Positions 16,038 through 24,540 of a DNA stretch of 35,299 nt are shown here, one piece after another. The DNA comes from Planctomycetota bacterium (GTDB lineage: Bacteria > Planctomycetota > JAJSAM01), in assembly GCA_025459285.1 (NCBI GenBank), contig JALOQY010000020.1, forward strand, positions 1-35,299. Direction: 5' to 3'. The notes beneath the pieces are model-generated. The model saw nothing but the letters and a program-made list of their open reading frames with translations, did no database searches and was not told the origin of the DNA. The first letter of the stretch is position 1. The number at the start of each line of letters is the position of its first letter. Both the position numbers and the translations under genes were made by a program.

Positions 16038-18587
16038 CTACCGGGCGCCGTAGCGCGGTTCCATCTCCTCGAGGACCAGGATCTTGGCCTTGATGAGGAC
16101 GATGAGATTCCGCCGCGCCAGGAACGTCCCCTTCCGGCTCCAGAAGAAGGAGAGGAGGGGGATCTTGTCGATCCACGGCACGGAGGACTCGAGGCGCTGC
16201 TCCTCGAAGAACTTGAGGCCGCCGAGGAGGAGGATGCCGCCGTCGGGCATGGTGACCGTGGTGCGGACCCGCTGGATGTTGATCTCGGGAAGCTGGATCG
16301 TGACCGGAGGTCCGTTGGCGAGGGTCGTGGTGAAGGTCTGGATCGGGCGCTTCAGCAGCGCCACGGTCGGGCGGAGCTCCAGCGTCACGTACCGGCGGTC
16401 CGCGGAGACGATGGGCGTCACGTCGAGGATCACGCCGTCCCGAAGGGTCTGGACGATCGGGTCGCCGATCTGGGCGGCCTGGGCGATCTCCACGTCGAAG
16501 TCCTGGATGTAGGAGACCTGGTTCAGGACGGTGATGTTGGCCCGGCTGTGGTTGTAGGCCGTCAGCTTGGGGGCCGTGACGATCGTGGCGCGGGTGGACT
16601 TCTCGACGGCCCGGAGCACGACCTGGAGCTGGGTGTCGTCGAGGTAGGTGGCCTGGATCGAGGCGCCGCCCGTGGGGAGGAGGACGTCGGTGCGGCCGAG
16701 GGCCACGTCGAGCAGGTTCTCCACGCGACCGCGGATGTCGCCATCGCTGTTCAGGTTGTAGAAGACGCCGGACTCGCTGCTCGTGCCGATGCCGGCGGGA
16801 GTGCCGGGGGAGCCGGAGAGGACGTCGTCGAAGGGCTGCAGGACGCCCTTGCCGCGGAAGCCGAGGCCGCCGGACTGGTCGCCGAGACCGCGGAGGTCCA
16901 CGCCGATGTCCTGCAGGAAGCTGTCCTCGACGGTGACGAAGCGCGTCTCGATCTGGACCGTGAGGCCGCCCGTCGCGCGGAGGCCGTTGAGGAGGTCCTG
17001 CACCTTGCGGTGCGTCGTGGCCGGGGCCTTGATGATCAGGATCCCGCCTTCGCGGAAGGCCACGTCCCCGCCCGCGTCCCACACCTCGGGATCGATCGAC
17101 GAGCGGATGAGTTCGGCCAGTGCGTCGCCCTCGAACGCCTTCTGGGGCTCGGCGGGCTCTTCCTCGAAGCCGAAGCCGAAGCCACCGGACGGGACGAGGT
17201 TGATGTCCTCACCGGGGAAGGACTGGATGGGGACCGTGAGGTCCTTGACGTCGTAGAGGTCGAGGACCATCTTGCCGAGGCCTTCGGCGGCGGTCCCGAT
17301 CTGGACGACACCCTGCTCGACGCGGTAGGAGAGGCCCTTGGTCAGGGTGATCAGCTCGAGGGCGCTGGCCACCGTGATGCCGTCGGCCTTCAGGGTGATC
17401 GACAGCTCGTCCTCGGTCTTCTCCTCGAAGACCTTGGGGAGGACGATGATGTTCACCTCGGCGTACTCGGCGAGGAACTTGATCGCCTCCTGGAGGGAGG
17501 TGTTCTCGTAGTTGATGTTCACCGTCTTCGCCGCGAGGATGTTCTCGATCTCGCGGGCGCGCGGTTCGTCTCCGCCGGCGAGGGCCCGGCTGAAGGCGTA
17601 AGGCTTGCGCTGCCCCTGGACCTGGAGCCAGTCCTCCGGGAAGATCACGGGCTCCACCTGCGGCATCGCGGAGACCTGCAGATCCTCGAAGGCCCGCTGC
17701 CACTGCTCCTGGAGGTTCCGGCGGGTGACCTGCTCGTCCTGGGCCGACCGGGCCTCACGGGCGATGCGGGTCAGGCGGGCGGCGGTGTCGTTCGTCGGAT
17801 CCAGCACGAGGATCTGCTCGCCATAGGCCCGCGCCACGTCGAACTCCATCCGCTCCATCGCGAGGTTCGCGTCGCGGAAGAGGCCCATGATCTGCGCCTC
17901 GCGCGCCTGCTTCAGGCGCTTCTCGTCGGCCTCCTTCAGGAGGTTGGCCTCGCGGATGGCGGCGTCGCGGCGGTCCTTGTCCGCCTGCACCTTGCGGCCG
18001 CGGGCCGAGGCGATCATGTCCTTCAGCTGCGGCTCGCCGGGATTGAAGTCGCCGTAGTACGGGAAGAGGCCCGCGATCAGGAGGGCCTTTTCGTACTTCG
18101 TGATCGCCTGGTCGAACTCACCCTCGCCCTCGAGCGTCCGGCCGATCCGGGCGAGATCCGAGATCTCGGCCTGGGCGGCCTGACGCTGGACCTGGCGCTC
18201 CTCCACCGAGCGATCCATGGCGGACCGCGCGGTGGCCGGGGCGACGCCGAGGATGGCGCTCGCCTCGTCGAGTCTCGCCTTGGCGGCGGGGTTGCCGGGA
18301 TCGATCTCCAGCACCCGGGCGTAGTTCTTCTGGGCCTCGGCCCAGTCGGCGCGCTCGCGGGCCGCGTCGCCGTACTTCATGAACTGCGCGACGAGGAAGT
18401 CCCGTTCGGTCATCTCGCGGGATTTCTCGCCAGCGGCGGACGCCATGTAATCGGTCCCGCCCGGCGCCGTCGGCGACACGGAGACTCCGCCGCCGTCCGG
18501 GGGTGGGGGGGACTCGCTCCCCGTGGTGCATCCTGCGGCCACGGCCGAAACGAGCACTGCCAGAGCGAACCACCTGAGACCCGTCAT
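16038..18587 (-). CDS. Outer-membrane secretin (GspD/PilQ family) lipoprotein with TPR-like N-terminal region
   Basis: 849-aa pore protein of a type II secretion or type IV pilus-like system. Lipoprotein signal MTGLRWFALAVLVSAVAAG followed by Cys20. TPR-like and coiled helices run from about 50 to 300, including AEAQKNYARVLEIDPGNPAA. An STN/N0-like domain (about 350-430) ends YRVEQGVVQIG, followed by the YDVKDL linker and an N1-like domain (about 495-580, ending ETRFVTVEDSFLQDIGVD). The barrel domain has the family signature VPWIDKIPLLSFFWSRKG (about 800-817). It is paralogous over its whole C-terminal two-thirds to the broken secretin at 4590-7755. The ATG at 18587 has GAAGGGAG 7 nt upstream, 21 nt after the FN3 gene with which it forms an operon. 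A T7 terminator follows. Confidence 0.95.
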   Translation of the reverse strand: MTGLRWFALAVLVSAVAAGCTTGSESPPPPDGGGVSVSPTAPGGTDYMASAAGEKSREMTERDFLVAQFMKYGDAARERADWAEAQKNYARVLEIDPGNPAAKARLDEASAILGVAPATARSAMDRSVEERQVQRQAAQAEISDLARIGRTLEGEGEFDQAITKYEKALLIAGLFPYYGDFNPGEPQLKDMIASARGRKVQADKDRRDAAIREANLLKEADEKRLKQAREAQIMGLFRDANLAMERMEFDVARAYGEQILVLDPTNDTAARLTRIAREARSAQDEQVTRRNLQEQWQRAFEDLQVSAMPQVEPVIFPEDWLQVQGQRKPYAFSRALAGGDEPRAREIENILAAKTVNINYENTSLQEAIKFLAEYAEVNIIVLPKVFEEKTEDELSITLKADGITVASALELITLTKGLSYRVEQGVVQIGTAAEGLGKMVLDLYDVKDLTVPIQSFPGEDINLVPSGGFGFGFEEEPAEPQKAFEGDALAELIRSSIDPEVWDAGGDVAFREGGILIIKAPATTHRKVQDLLNGLRATGGLTVQIETRFVTVEDSFLQDIGVDLRGLGDQSGGLGFRGKGVLQPFDDVLSGSPGTPAGIGTSSESGVFYNLNSDGDIRGRVENLLDVALGRTDVLLPTGGASIQATYLDDTQLQVVLRAVEKSTRATIVTAPKLTAYNHSRANITVLNQVSYIQDFDVEIAQAAQIGDPIVQTLRDGVILDVTPIVSADRRYVTLELRPTVALLKRPIQTFTTTLANGPPVTIQLPEINIQRVRTTVTMPDGGILLLGGLKFFEEQRLESSVPWIDKIPLLSFFWSRKGTFLARRNLIVLIKAKILVLEEMEPRYGAR

Positions 18588-18608
18588 TGACCGCTCCCTT
18601 CGACCCAG

Positions 18609-19517
18609 TCAGTCCTTCGACCTCGGAAGCCAGCGTTCGACATCGGGCGTGTCCGGCGGGAGGACCACCGCTCCCTCGCTCACCACGGGTACCGGAACGG
18701 CCCGTTTCGCGACCACGACTTCACCGCTTTCCGCATTCCGGAGAAGCCTGCCGTCGGGCAGGAACTCCGGCACATCCGTCTCGCGCGTCACGATCTGCCT
18801 CGTGGCGCGCAGACCGGCGAACTTCGAACCGGTCCGGTAATCCATCTCCGGCCGCTTCTCGCCGATCTCGTCGCCCGCGGCCACCGCGAACTCCGCGGGG
18901 GGGCGGGCGGCGACCGCGACCCGGAACCGGGCCCGCCCCTCGGCATCCGACCCGAGATAGGCGAGGGACACCGGCAGGCGATACCGCACGAGTCGCTGCT
19001 CGGCGCCGGCGAGGATGCCCTCGGGTCCGAGGGCGGTCACGCGGTAGACCCGCGATCCCGCCACGGCGTCCAGCGTCTCGTCGCGGAACGTCCGGGCATC
19101 CGGGCCGAGGCGTTCTACCCGGAGGCTCTGGCCATCGTCGGCCAGGCGCACCAGGAGATAACCCGTGGCCGGGAGGCCCTCGGCGTCCCAGCGGAGCAGT
19201 ACGGCCCCGCCCTCCTCCTCTCCGCGCAGGTTTCGCACGGCCGGAGCCGCGGGGTTGACCGCGGTCCCGGGAGCCGTCCGGGAGAAGCGTGGATCGGAGG
19301 CGAAGACCGGTCCCGTCACGCTCGACAGACCTCTCGAAAGAGCGTCGGCATCGCGCATGAGCGCAGTGCCCTCGGCGTCGTCCGGCGCGGACTTCGCTCC
19401 GTCTGTCCCGCCCGCAGGACCGGACGTCCCGAAGGCGAGCCAGAGCGACCCGAGAAGCACGACGGACGCGAGCGCGAGCGCGACGACACCAGCGCTGCCG
19501 CGCGTGTTCACGACCAT
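18609..19517 (-). CDS. Single-pass membrane protein with fibronectin type III-like domain, upstream of the secretin
   Basis: 302 aa. One hydrophobic helix (about residues 10-28, VVALALASVVLLGSLWLAF) puts the rest in the periplasm. After a low-complexity linker, residues about 95-165 look like an FN3 module (AVRNLRGEEEGGAVLLRWDA ... SRVYRVTALG). The C-terminal 100 residues are unrecognised. It is the first gene of a two-gene unit with the secretin. In type II secretion and type IV pilus loci this slot and topology belong to GspC or PilP, which bridge platform and secretin. I infer a connector role but see no PDZ, HR or PilP motif, so the family link is not established. ATG at 19517. Confidence 0.72.
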   Translation of the reverse strand: MVVNTRGSAGVVALALASVVLLGSLWLAFGTSGPAGGTDGAKSAPDDAEGTALMRDADALSRGLSSVTGPVFASDPRFSRTAPGTAVNPAAPAVRNLRGEEEGGAVLLRWDAEGLPATGYLLVRLADDGQSLRVERLGPDARTFRDETLDAVAGSRVYRVTALGPEGILAGAEQRLVRYRLPVSLAYLGSDAEGRARFRVAVAARPPAEFAVAAGDEIGEKRPEMDYRTGSKFAGLRATRQIVTRETDVPEFLPDGRLLRNAESGEVVVAKRAVPVPVVSEGAVVLPPDTPDVERWLPRSKD

Positions 19518-19562
19518 CGTCTGAATGCCCTCGGGTATGCGCCGGAAGAAACCGGTCCGAAC

Positions 19563-19591
19563 CCTATAGGAGAACTGTCATGGGATTGCAA
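19563..19591 (-). promoter_or_regulatory. Candidate promoter of the FN3-secretin operon
   Basis: TTGCAA (19591-19586), 17-nt spacer and TATAGG (19568-19563) on the minus strand, each 4/6 to consensus. The transcription start would be near 19556, about 40 nt before the ATG at 19517. Confidence 0.45.
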
Positions 19592-19643
19592 CGAAAATGG
19601 GCCCTTCCCGATGTCGGTCGGGGGCCATCGAAGGGGGCGCGGC

Positions 19644-19988
19644 CTACCATCGGACCTCGACGCTGCAGACGGTCGGATCGGTGGTCGCCTGGACCCGGAA
19701 GAGCCGGGGGGCCGGCGTGCGCGGACCGGAAAGCGCGCGCAGCACGCCGGGGAGCAGGTCCCAGGGGATCTCGAACCGGCGGACCGCCGACGGCGGATCG
19801 CCGGCCGCGGGGATGGCCGGAAGAGGGGCGAGCCGCAGATCCTCGGCGGCCCGGAGCAGGGGGTCATCGGCGGGAAGCGACGCGGACCTCGGGGTCTCCG
19901 GGGCGGGCCGGTAGAGCGGCCGGACGACCAGGAGTCCGATGGTGGCGGCCGCGACGAGGGAGGCGAGGAAGACGATCGGGCCCTTCAC
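19644..19988 (-). CDS. Small single-pass membrane protein, PilO/GspM-like by position
   Basis: 114 aa. GTG start at 19988 overlaps the stop of the PilM/GspL-like gene in GTGA, a strong sign of translational coupling. One N-terminal membrane helix (IVFLASLVAAATIGLLVV, about residues 5-22), then a short periplasmic domain with ADDPLLRAAEDLRLAPLPAI and FEIPWDLLPGVLRALSGP. No family motif is recognisable. Size, topology and place right after a PilM/PilN-type gene fit the small platform proteins PilO or GspM, but this is positional inference. A weak hairpin with a T4 run (about 19600-19630) may end transcription before the FN3-secretin promoter. Confidence 0.72.
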   Translation of the reverse strand: MKGPIVFLASLVAAATIGLLVVRPLYRPAPETPRSASLPADDPLLRAAEDLRLAPLPAIPAAGDPPSAVRRFEIPWDLLPGVLRALSGPRTPAPRLFRVQATTDPTVCSVEVRW

Positions 19989-21370
19989 CGCTGCACCTCG
20001 AACCGGATGCGCCAGGTGGCGAGCGGCGTCCCGTCGGGAGCCGCCCCGAACTCCGGTGGCCCGTGGGCGGCGAGCGCCGCGCCCCGCTCGCCGGGCGACG
20101 CCGGGTCGTAATCGGGAAGTCGGAGGACGAGTCGGCCCGAGCAGGAGTCGTCCTCCTCGACGACCAGTTCCAGCGCCTCCGCGGACCACGGCGCGGCGGC
20201 GTCCCCGGGGATGCAGGCGAGGAGAGCCTTGAGCGCCCGGGGGAACGCCAGGGACCGGCGGGCGTCGGAAACGGCGGCGCGGAGGCGGGCCACGGACTCG
20301 GCGGACGGCGCGCCCGGGGCGGGGCCCGGCGGGGTACGGCTCTTTCGCAGGTGACCTCCGGCGAACGCCACGGCGAGCGCGAGCCACAGGACGGCGGCGG
20401 CGGCGAAGAAGGAGCGGGAGCGGCCGGGAGGCAGCGAGAGGGTCTCGGGCAGCGGCCGGAATGCCAGGTCGAGTCGGCGGGGGAGGAGAGCGCCCGCGGC
20501 GGCGGCCCCGAGGGCGCCGGGGGCACGCAGGAGGAACTCCTCCGTGCGTGGAGGTTTGACGCGCCCCATGGAGGAGAACAGGGACTCCGCGGGTTCCGTC
20601 GCGACAGGCGGCGAGGGGAGCGTGGCGGCGAGCTTCGCCCGGAGGTCGCCCTCGACTCCGAGGAGGATGATGCGCTCCGGTGCGGCCCGCGCGACGCGGG
20701 TGCGGTGATACTCGATGACCCGGCCGACATCCGCCGTGAAGACGGCGAACCGGTCGGGATCGAGGAGTTCGCGGGTTCCGATCGGCAGGCTCTGCCGCCG
20801 GATGGCCGAGCCGTCGAGGAAGAGGATCGACGTCCACTCGGGGCGGACGTGGAGGATGAGCCCGTCGCCGGCGAAGCCGAGGACCGTCCGGACTGCGGTG
20901 AGGACGGCGTCCTCGGAGAGCACGAGGGACCAGGACCTCGCGCCGGCCGATTCCAGGGCCACCATGAGCCCCTCGACGCGCGCCCGTTCCTCCGCGCAGA
21001 GGAGCCACACGTTCGGACCCGTCCGCGCGTACCGCAGGTCGACCACGTCGGCCTCGGGGCCCACGCGTTCGAGGAGTCCCTCGCGCAACTCCTCGGCGCT
21101 CTGGAGCATCTCCTCCGGGCTGAGGACCACCGTGCCGAAGGAGGGAGCGGGGGCGACGAGGGAGACCACCACGGGGTGGCCGGCGATCCCGCGTCGCCTG
21201 ATGAACGCGGAGACCGCCTCGTGGGCGGGCTTGTCGCCGCGGCGTTCCTCGACCGCCAGTACGGAGAGCTTCCCGTCGGCGGTCCGCACGACGCGTGCGG
21301 CGTGGAGATACCCGGGTCCGGCTTCGATCCCCCAGACGGGAACCGGCGAAGAGGGAGGTGCGGCGGGCAT
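19985..21370 (-). CDS. PilM/PilN (GspL)-like inner-membrane platform protein
   Basis: 461 aa. The N-terminal two-thirds has the actin-like PilM/GspL appearance: VWGIEAGPGYLHAARVV at the start, a central DAVLTAVRTVLGF..GDGLILHVRPEW segment, a repeated strand SILFLDG and the nucleotide-fold end ERIILLGVEGDL. A membrane helix follows (FFAAAAVLWLALAVAFAGG, about residues 340-358), then a periplasmic domain of about 100 aa. This is the layout of GspL or of a PilM-PilN fusion, which recruits the assembly ATPase and contacts PilO/GspM. ATG at 21370 was preferred; GTG at 21385 in the same frame is possible but lies within the spacer of a candidate promoter. It overlaps the next gene by 4 nt. No ATPase, pilin or prepilin peptidase gene is in the window. 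Confidence 0.78.
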   Translation of the reverse strand: MPAAPPSSPVPVWGIEAGPGYLHAARVVRTADGKLSVLAVEERRGDKPAHEAVSAFIRRRGIAGHPVVVSLVAPAPSFGTVVLSPEEMLQSAEELREGLLERVGPEADVVDLRYARTGPNVWLLCAEERARVEGLMVALESAGARSWSLVLSEDAVLTAVRTVLGFAGDGLILHVRPEWTSILFLDGSAIRRQSLPIGTRELLDPDRFAVFTADVGRVIEYHRTRVARAAPERIILLGVEGDLRAKLAATLPSPPVATEPAESLFSSMGRVKPPRTEEFLLRAPGALGAAAAGALLPRRLDLAFRPLPETLSLPPGRSRSFFAAAAVLWLALAVAFAGGHLRKSRTPPGPAPGAPSAESVARLRAAVSDARRSLAFPRALKALLACIPGDAAAPWSAEALELVVEEDDSCSGRLVLRLPDYDPASPGERGAALAAHGPPEFGAAPDGTPLATWRIRFEVQR

Positions 21371-21376
21371 GGAGAC

Positions 21377-21405
21377 AAGGTACACGCGCGGATGGCCCCG
21401 GTCAA
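21377..21405 (-). promoter_or_regulatory. Candidate promoter directly before the PilM-like ATG
   Basis: TTGACC (21405-21400), 17-nt spacer, TACCTT (21382-21377, only 3/6). Initiation would fall at or next to the ATG at 21370, giving a leaderless message. There is no Shine-Dalgarno before that ATG, which fits. Weak -10, so tentative. Confidence 0.3.
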
Positions 21406-21433
21406 TCAGTGACAGATGCCACGCCCGCCCGCG

Positions 21434-22192
21434 TCAGCTACCCGCGGCCGGTGGCGGGGCCGGGGATTCGGCGGCGGCTCGGGCCGGGATCGGGGGAGGC
21501 CAGTCGCCGGTGAACTCCCGCAGGAGCCGATGGACCTCCTTCAGGTCATCCCAGACGTCGCGCTTGGCGGCGGGGTTGCGGAGCAGGTAGGCGGGGTGCA
21601 GGGTGGGGAAGAGCGTGGCGGTACCGCCCGGATAGGCGAACGGGCGGGGCTTCCCGCGAAGCGAGAGGATGCCCATGGGAGTGTCGAGGAGCAACCGTGC
21701 GGGCACCCGGCCGAGGGTGAGGATGATCGCCGGTCGGATGGCCGCGATCTGGGCCGTGAGATAGTCGCGACAGGCCGCGATCTCCTCCGGGGCGGGGTCG
21801 CGGTTCCCCGGGGGGCGGCACTTGAGGACGTTGGCGATGAAGACCTCCTCGCGGCGGACGGAGATCGCCGCGAGCATCTTCGTCAGCAGCTCCCCGGCGC
21901 GCCCCACGAACGGCCGCCCCTGGCGGTCTTCGTCCTCGCCGGGGGCCTCGCCCACGAGGAGGAGCGGAGCGCGCGGCGACCCTTCGCCGGGGACGGCGTT
22001 GCGGCGGCCCCGGCACAGGTCGCACCGGGTGCAGGCCCGCACGCGCATCGCGATGTCCTCGACCAGGTCCTCCGGCGGCAGCGCACGCGGGGAGGCCCGG
22101 GGGGGGAGCGCGCAGGCCGAGCCGGAGGACGCGGCCTCCGCGCGGAGCGCCTCCGCGACCTCGCGGGCGAGGCGGGCGAGTTCGTCCCTCAT
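21434..22192 (-). CDS. Type-4 uracil-DNA glycosylase (iron-sulfur, UdgA family)
   Basis: Base-excision repair enzyme removing uracil from DNA in the cytoplasm, 252 aa. Iron-sulfur cysteines: Cys54 and Cys57 in ACTRC, and Cys125 and Cys141 on either side of RPPGNRDPAPEEIAA, as in 4Fe-4S family-4 UDGs. The active-site motif GEAPGEDEDRQGRPFVGRAG (81-100) and the C-terminal HPAYLLRNPAAK motif are intact. The ATG at 22192 overlaps the nrnA stop in ATGA. It has an N-terminal extension of about 40 residues before the first Cys, as in many bacterial members annotated beside a DNA polymerase-like label. Member of the mtaB-nrnA-udg run. Confidence 0.94.
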   Translation of the reverse strand: MRDELARLAREVAEALRAEAASSGSACALPPRASPRALPPEDLVEDIAMRVRACTRCDLCRGRRNAVPGEGSPRAPLLLVGEAPGEDEDRQGRPFVGRAGELLTKMLAAISVRREEVFIANVLKCRPPGNRDPAPEEIAACRDYLTAQIAAIRPAIILTLGRVPARLLLDTPMGILSLRGKPRPFAYPGGTATLFPTLHPAYLLRNPAAKRDVWDDLKEVHRLLREFTGDWPPPIPARAAAESPAPPPAAGS

Positions 22193-23181
22193 CGCATCAC
22201 CGCTCCGCACGTGGCGAGCACCTCCGGGAGGAGGGTGGCGAGGACCATCTCCCGGGCCGCCGCGAGCGGCAGGTCGACGGTGGCGCCCGCCGCGCGGGGG
22301 TGGCCCCCGCCCCCGAAGCGGGCGGCGAACGCGTGGACGGGGAAAATGCGACGCGACCTCAGGCTGACCTTCGTGGCCTTGCCGTCCGACGCCGGACGGA
22401 AGAGCACACCGACCTCCACGCCCTCGACGGAGATGGGGTAGTCCACGACGTCGCTGGCGCAGAGGGGATCGGCGCCGCTCTCCTCGATCATCGCGGGGGT
22501 GACCGTGACATGGGAGACGAGTCCGCCGGCGGCGAGTTCGAGGCCGGCGAGGGCGAGGCCGAGGAGCCGGTACCAGGCGGCGGAGGCGGAGCGGTACACG
22601 GCATCGGTGACCGCCTGGGGATCGGCGCCGGCGTCCAGCAGGTCGGCCGCGGCGCGCAGCGTGGCGGGCGTCGTGTTGCCGTACCCGAACCGGCCCGTGT
22701 CGGTGACCAGCGCGAGGAGGAGGGGGAGCGCGAGGTCCGCGTCGAGGGGGGTGCCGAGTTCCGCGAGCACCCGCATCGCCATCTCGCCCACCGCCGGGGA
22801 GGCGGGGTCGATCCACGAGAGGTGGCCGAAGCGGGTGTTCGTCTCGTGGTGGTCGAGGTTGACCACGAGGGGCACGGCCCGGCAGGTGGTGGCGAGAGCG
22901 CCGAGGCGGGCCTCGTCGGCGCAGTCGAGAGCGAGAGCGAGGTCGAAGGGGCCCGGCGGGCCGCCGGGCGAAGTGTCCACCTCTCCGGGCCGTGCGAAGG
23001 ACCGCAGGGTGGGCGGCAGGGACCCTCCGGCCGCGAAGACCGCCTCGCGGCCGAGGCGGCCGAGGGCCCGCGCGAGGGCGAGGCCGGCGCCGAGTCCGTC
23101 GCCGTCCGGAGGGACGTGGGAGACGATGACCACCCGCCGCGCCCCCTCGAGGGCGCGGGCCACGGCGGCGGGACCGCTCAC
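22189..23181 (-). CDS. nrnA: DHH-family bifunctional oligoribonuclease / pAp phosphatase (NrnA-like)
   Basis: Degrades nano-RNA and, in characterised relatives, 3'-phosphoadenosine 5'-phosphate. 330 aa, usual length. DHH domain: PDGDG (Asp26, Asp28), Asp86 in LALDCAD, the DHH triplet at 110-112 in VNLDHHETN and a later Asp in LVTDTGRFGYGNT. The DHHA1 domain has the RNA-binding FGGGGHPRAAGA near residue 290. Start GTG at 23181 overlaps the mtaB stop in GTGA; its own stop overlaps the udg start. Such packing implies one transcript with MtaB and UDG, a nucleic-acid maintenance unit. Recognition of both catalytic and DHHA1 signatures makes the family certain; substrate preference is inferred. Confidence 0.93.
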   Translation of the reverse strand: MSGPAAVARALEGARRVVIVSHVPPDGDGLGAGLALARALGRLGREAVFAAGGSLPPTLRSFARPGEVDTSPGGPPGPFDLALALDCADEARLGALATTCRAVPLVVNLDHHETNTRFGHLSWIDPASPAVGEMAMRVLAELGTPLDADLALPLLLALVTDTGRFGYGNTTPATLRAAADLLDAGADPQAVTDAVYRSASAAWYRLLGLALAGLELAAGGLVSHVTVTPAMIEESGADPLCASDVVDYPISVEGVEVGVLFRPASDGKATKVSLRSRRIFPVHAFAARFGGGGHPRAAGATVDLPLAAAREMVLATLLPEVLATCGAVMR

Positions 23182-24455
23182 CGGGCCACCGGTCGCGCCC
23201 GGAGGCCGTCGGCGAAGGGTTCGGCGAGCGTCACGCGGGTCGCATGGCCCATGAGGGAGTCCTCTCCGTCGAAGTAGGCGCCAAACCCGTGCTCCGTGCG
23301 CCCGTGGAGAAAGCCGCGCCGCCGCCGGAACTCCACGGCCACCGTGGCGTCCCGTCCCGCGGCGGCCTGCCGCGCGGCGAGCGAGAGTCCCGCGACGACG
23401 GCCTCGGCGCGGGCCGCGCGGCGCCGGATCTCACGGGGGTCGACGCGGCCGGGCAGTCCGGCGGCGGGCGTGCCGGGGCGGGGCGAGAAGGGGAAGACGT
23501 GCGCGCCGGCGACGCCCGCTCCGGTCAGGACGGAGAGGGTCGCTTCGAAGTCCTCCTCCGTCTCCCCCGGGAAACCGGCGATGACGTCGGTCGTCACGGC
23601 GCAGCCGGGGCGGGCGGTCCGGACCGCGGCGACGGCGTCGAGGAAGCCGGCGGGCGGAGTCCGCCGGCGCATCGCCGCGAGGACCCGCGGCGATCCGGAC
23701 TGGAGCGGGAGGTGGAGGTGCGGGGCGAGGCGCGGCTCGGAGGCGAGCACTTCGAGGAGTCCGGCGTCGAGCTCGGAGCACTCGAGGGAGCTGAGACGCA
23801 GCCGGCGGAGGCCCGTCTCGCGGAGCACGCGGCGGACGAGTGCGGCGAGGGCGCCGGGCGGGCCGTAGGCTCCGAGGTGGATGCCGGTGAGGACGACCTC
23901 GGGATAGCCGGCCCGTTCGAGCGTGGCGATCTCCGCGACGACGGTGTCGGGCCGCTTGCTCCGGGGCGCCGGCCGGAGGAGGGGCACGATGCAGTAGGCG
24001 CAGCGGAGGGGGCAGCCGTCCTGCACCTTGACGAATGCGCGCGCCCGGCCGGCCCGGGCCCGGACGCGCCGTTCGATCGCGGGTGCCGGATCGGGACGGC
24101 CCCCGAAGAGGTCGAGCAGCTCGTCGCGGCGGGCGGGGGGGACGACGGCCGCGACGCGGGGGAGGGCGGCGGCCGCTTCCGGCGCGAGGGCCGCCCCGCA
24201 GCCGGTGACGTAGATCCGGGCCCGGGGGTGCTCCCGGGCCATGCGCCTCACCGCCTTCAGGGATCTCGCCTGACCCTGGGCCGTGACGGCGCAGGTGGTG
24301 ACGACCACGACGTCGGGGTCCTCGTCGGTCACCGCGCAGCCGGCATCCGCCGCCCGTTCACGGATCACCTCGGCGTCGTACTGGCTCACCTTGCAGCCGA
24401 GGGTGAGGAAGCGCGCGCGGCGCGGAACGGGTGCTGTCTCGACGGGCTCCACCAT
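23178..24455 (-). CDS. mtaB: tRNA t6A37 methylthiotransferase (MtaB-like radical SAM enzyme)
   Basis: Methylthiolates t6A at position 37 of ANN-decoding tRNAs. 425 aa. UPF0004 domain with three cluster cysteines (Cys21 in LGCKVSQYD, Cys55 in TTCAVTAQ, Cys86 in VTGCGAA), radical SAM motif CPLRCAYC (Cys148, Cys152, Cys155), the conserved TGIHLGAYG and LHLPLQSGS, and a C-terminal TRAM-like domain. The LGCKVSQYD form and lack of MiaB-type insertions favour MtaB over MiaB; RimO is less likely. The ATG at 24455 was chosen because homologous sequence begins a few residues later; the longer in-frame extension runs into the divergent glycosyltransferase gene. First gene of the mtaB-nrnA-udg cluster, divergent from 24541. 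Confidence 0.92.
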   Translation of the reverse strand: MVEPVETAPVPRRARFLTLGCKVSQYDAEVIRERAADAGCAVTDEDPDVVVVTTCAVTAQGQARSLKAVRRMAREHPRARIYVTGCGAALAPEAAAALPRVAAVVPPARRDELLDLFGGRPDPAPAIERRVRARAGRARAFVKVQDGCPLRCAYCIVPLLRPAPRSKRPDTVVAEIATLERAGYPEVVLTGIHLGAYGPPGALAALVRRVLRETGLRRLRLSSLECSELDAGLLEVLASEPRLAPHLHLPLQSGSPRVLAAMRRRTPPAGFLDAVAAVRTARPGCAVTTDVIAGFPGETEEDFEATLSVLTGAGVAGAHVFPFSPRPGTPAAGLPGRVDPREIRRRAARAEAVVAGLSLAARQAAAGRDATVAVEFRRRRGFLHGRTEHGFGAYFDGEDSLMGHATRVTLAEPFADGLRARPVAR

Positions 24456-24540
24456 CGCGGGGCCAGCAAACCGCGCCGCGGGGAGCGGACCAAGCAAAAA
24501 GGTGCAGAGCGGCCGGGCGGGACCATTACCCTCATGCGCC

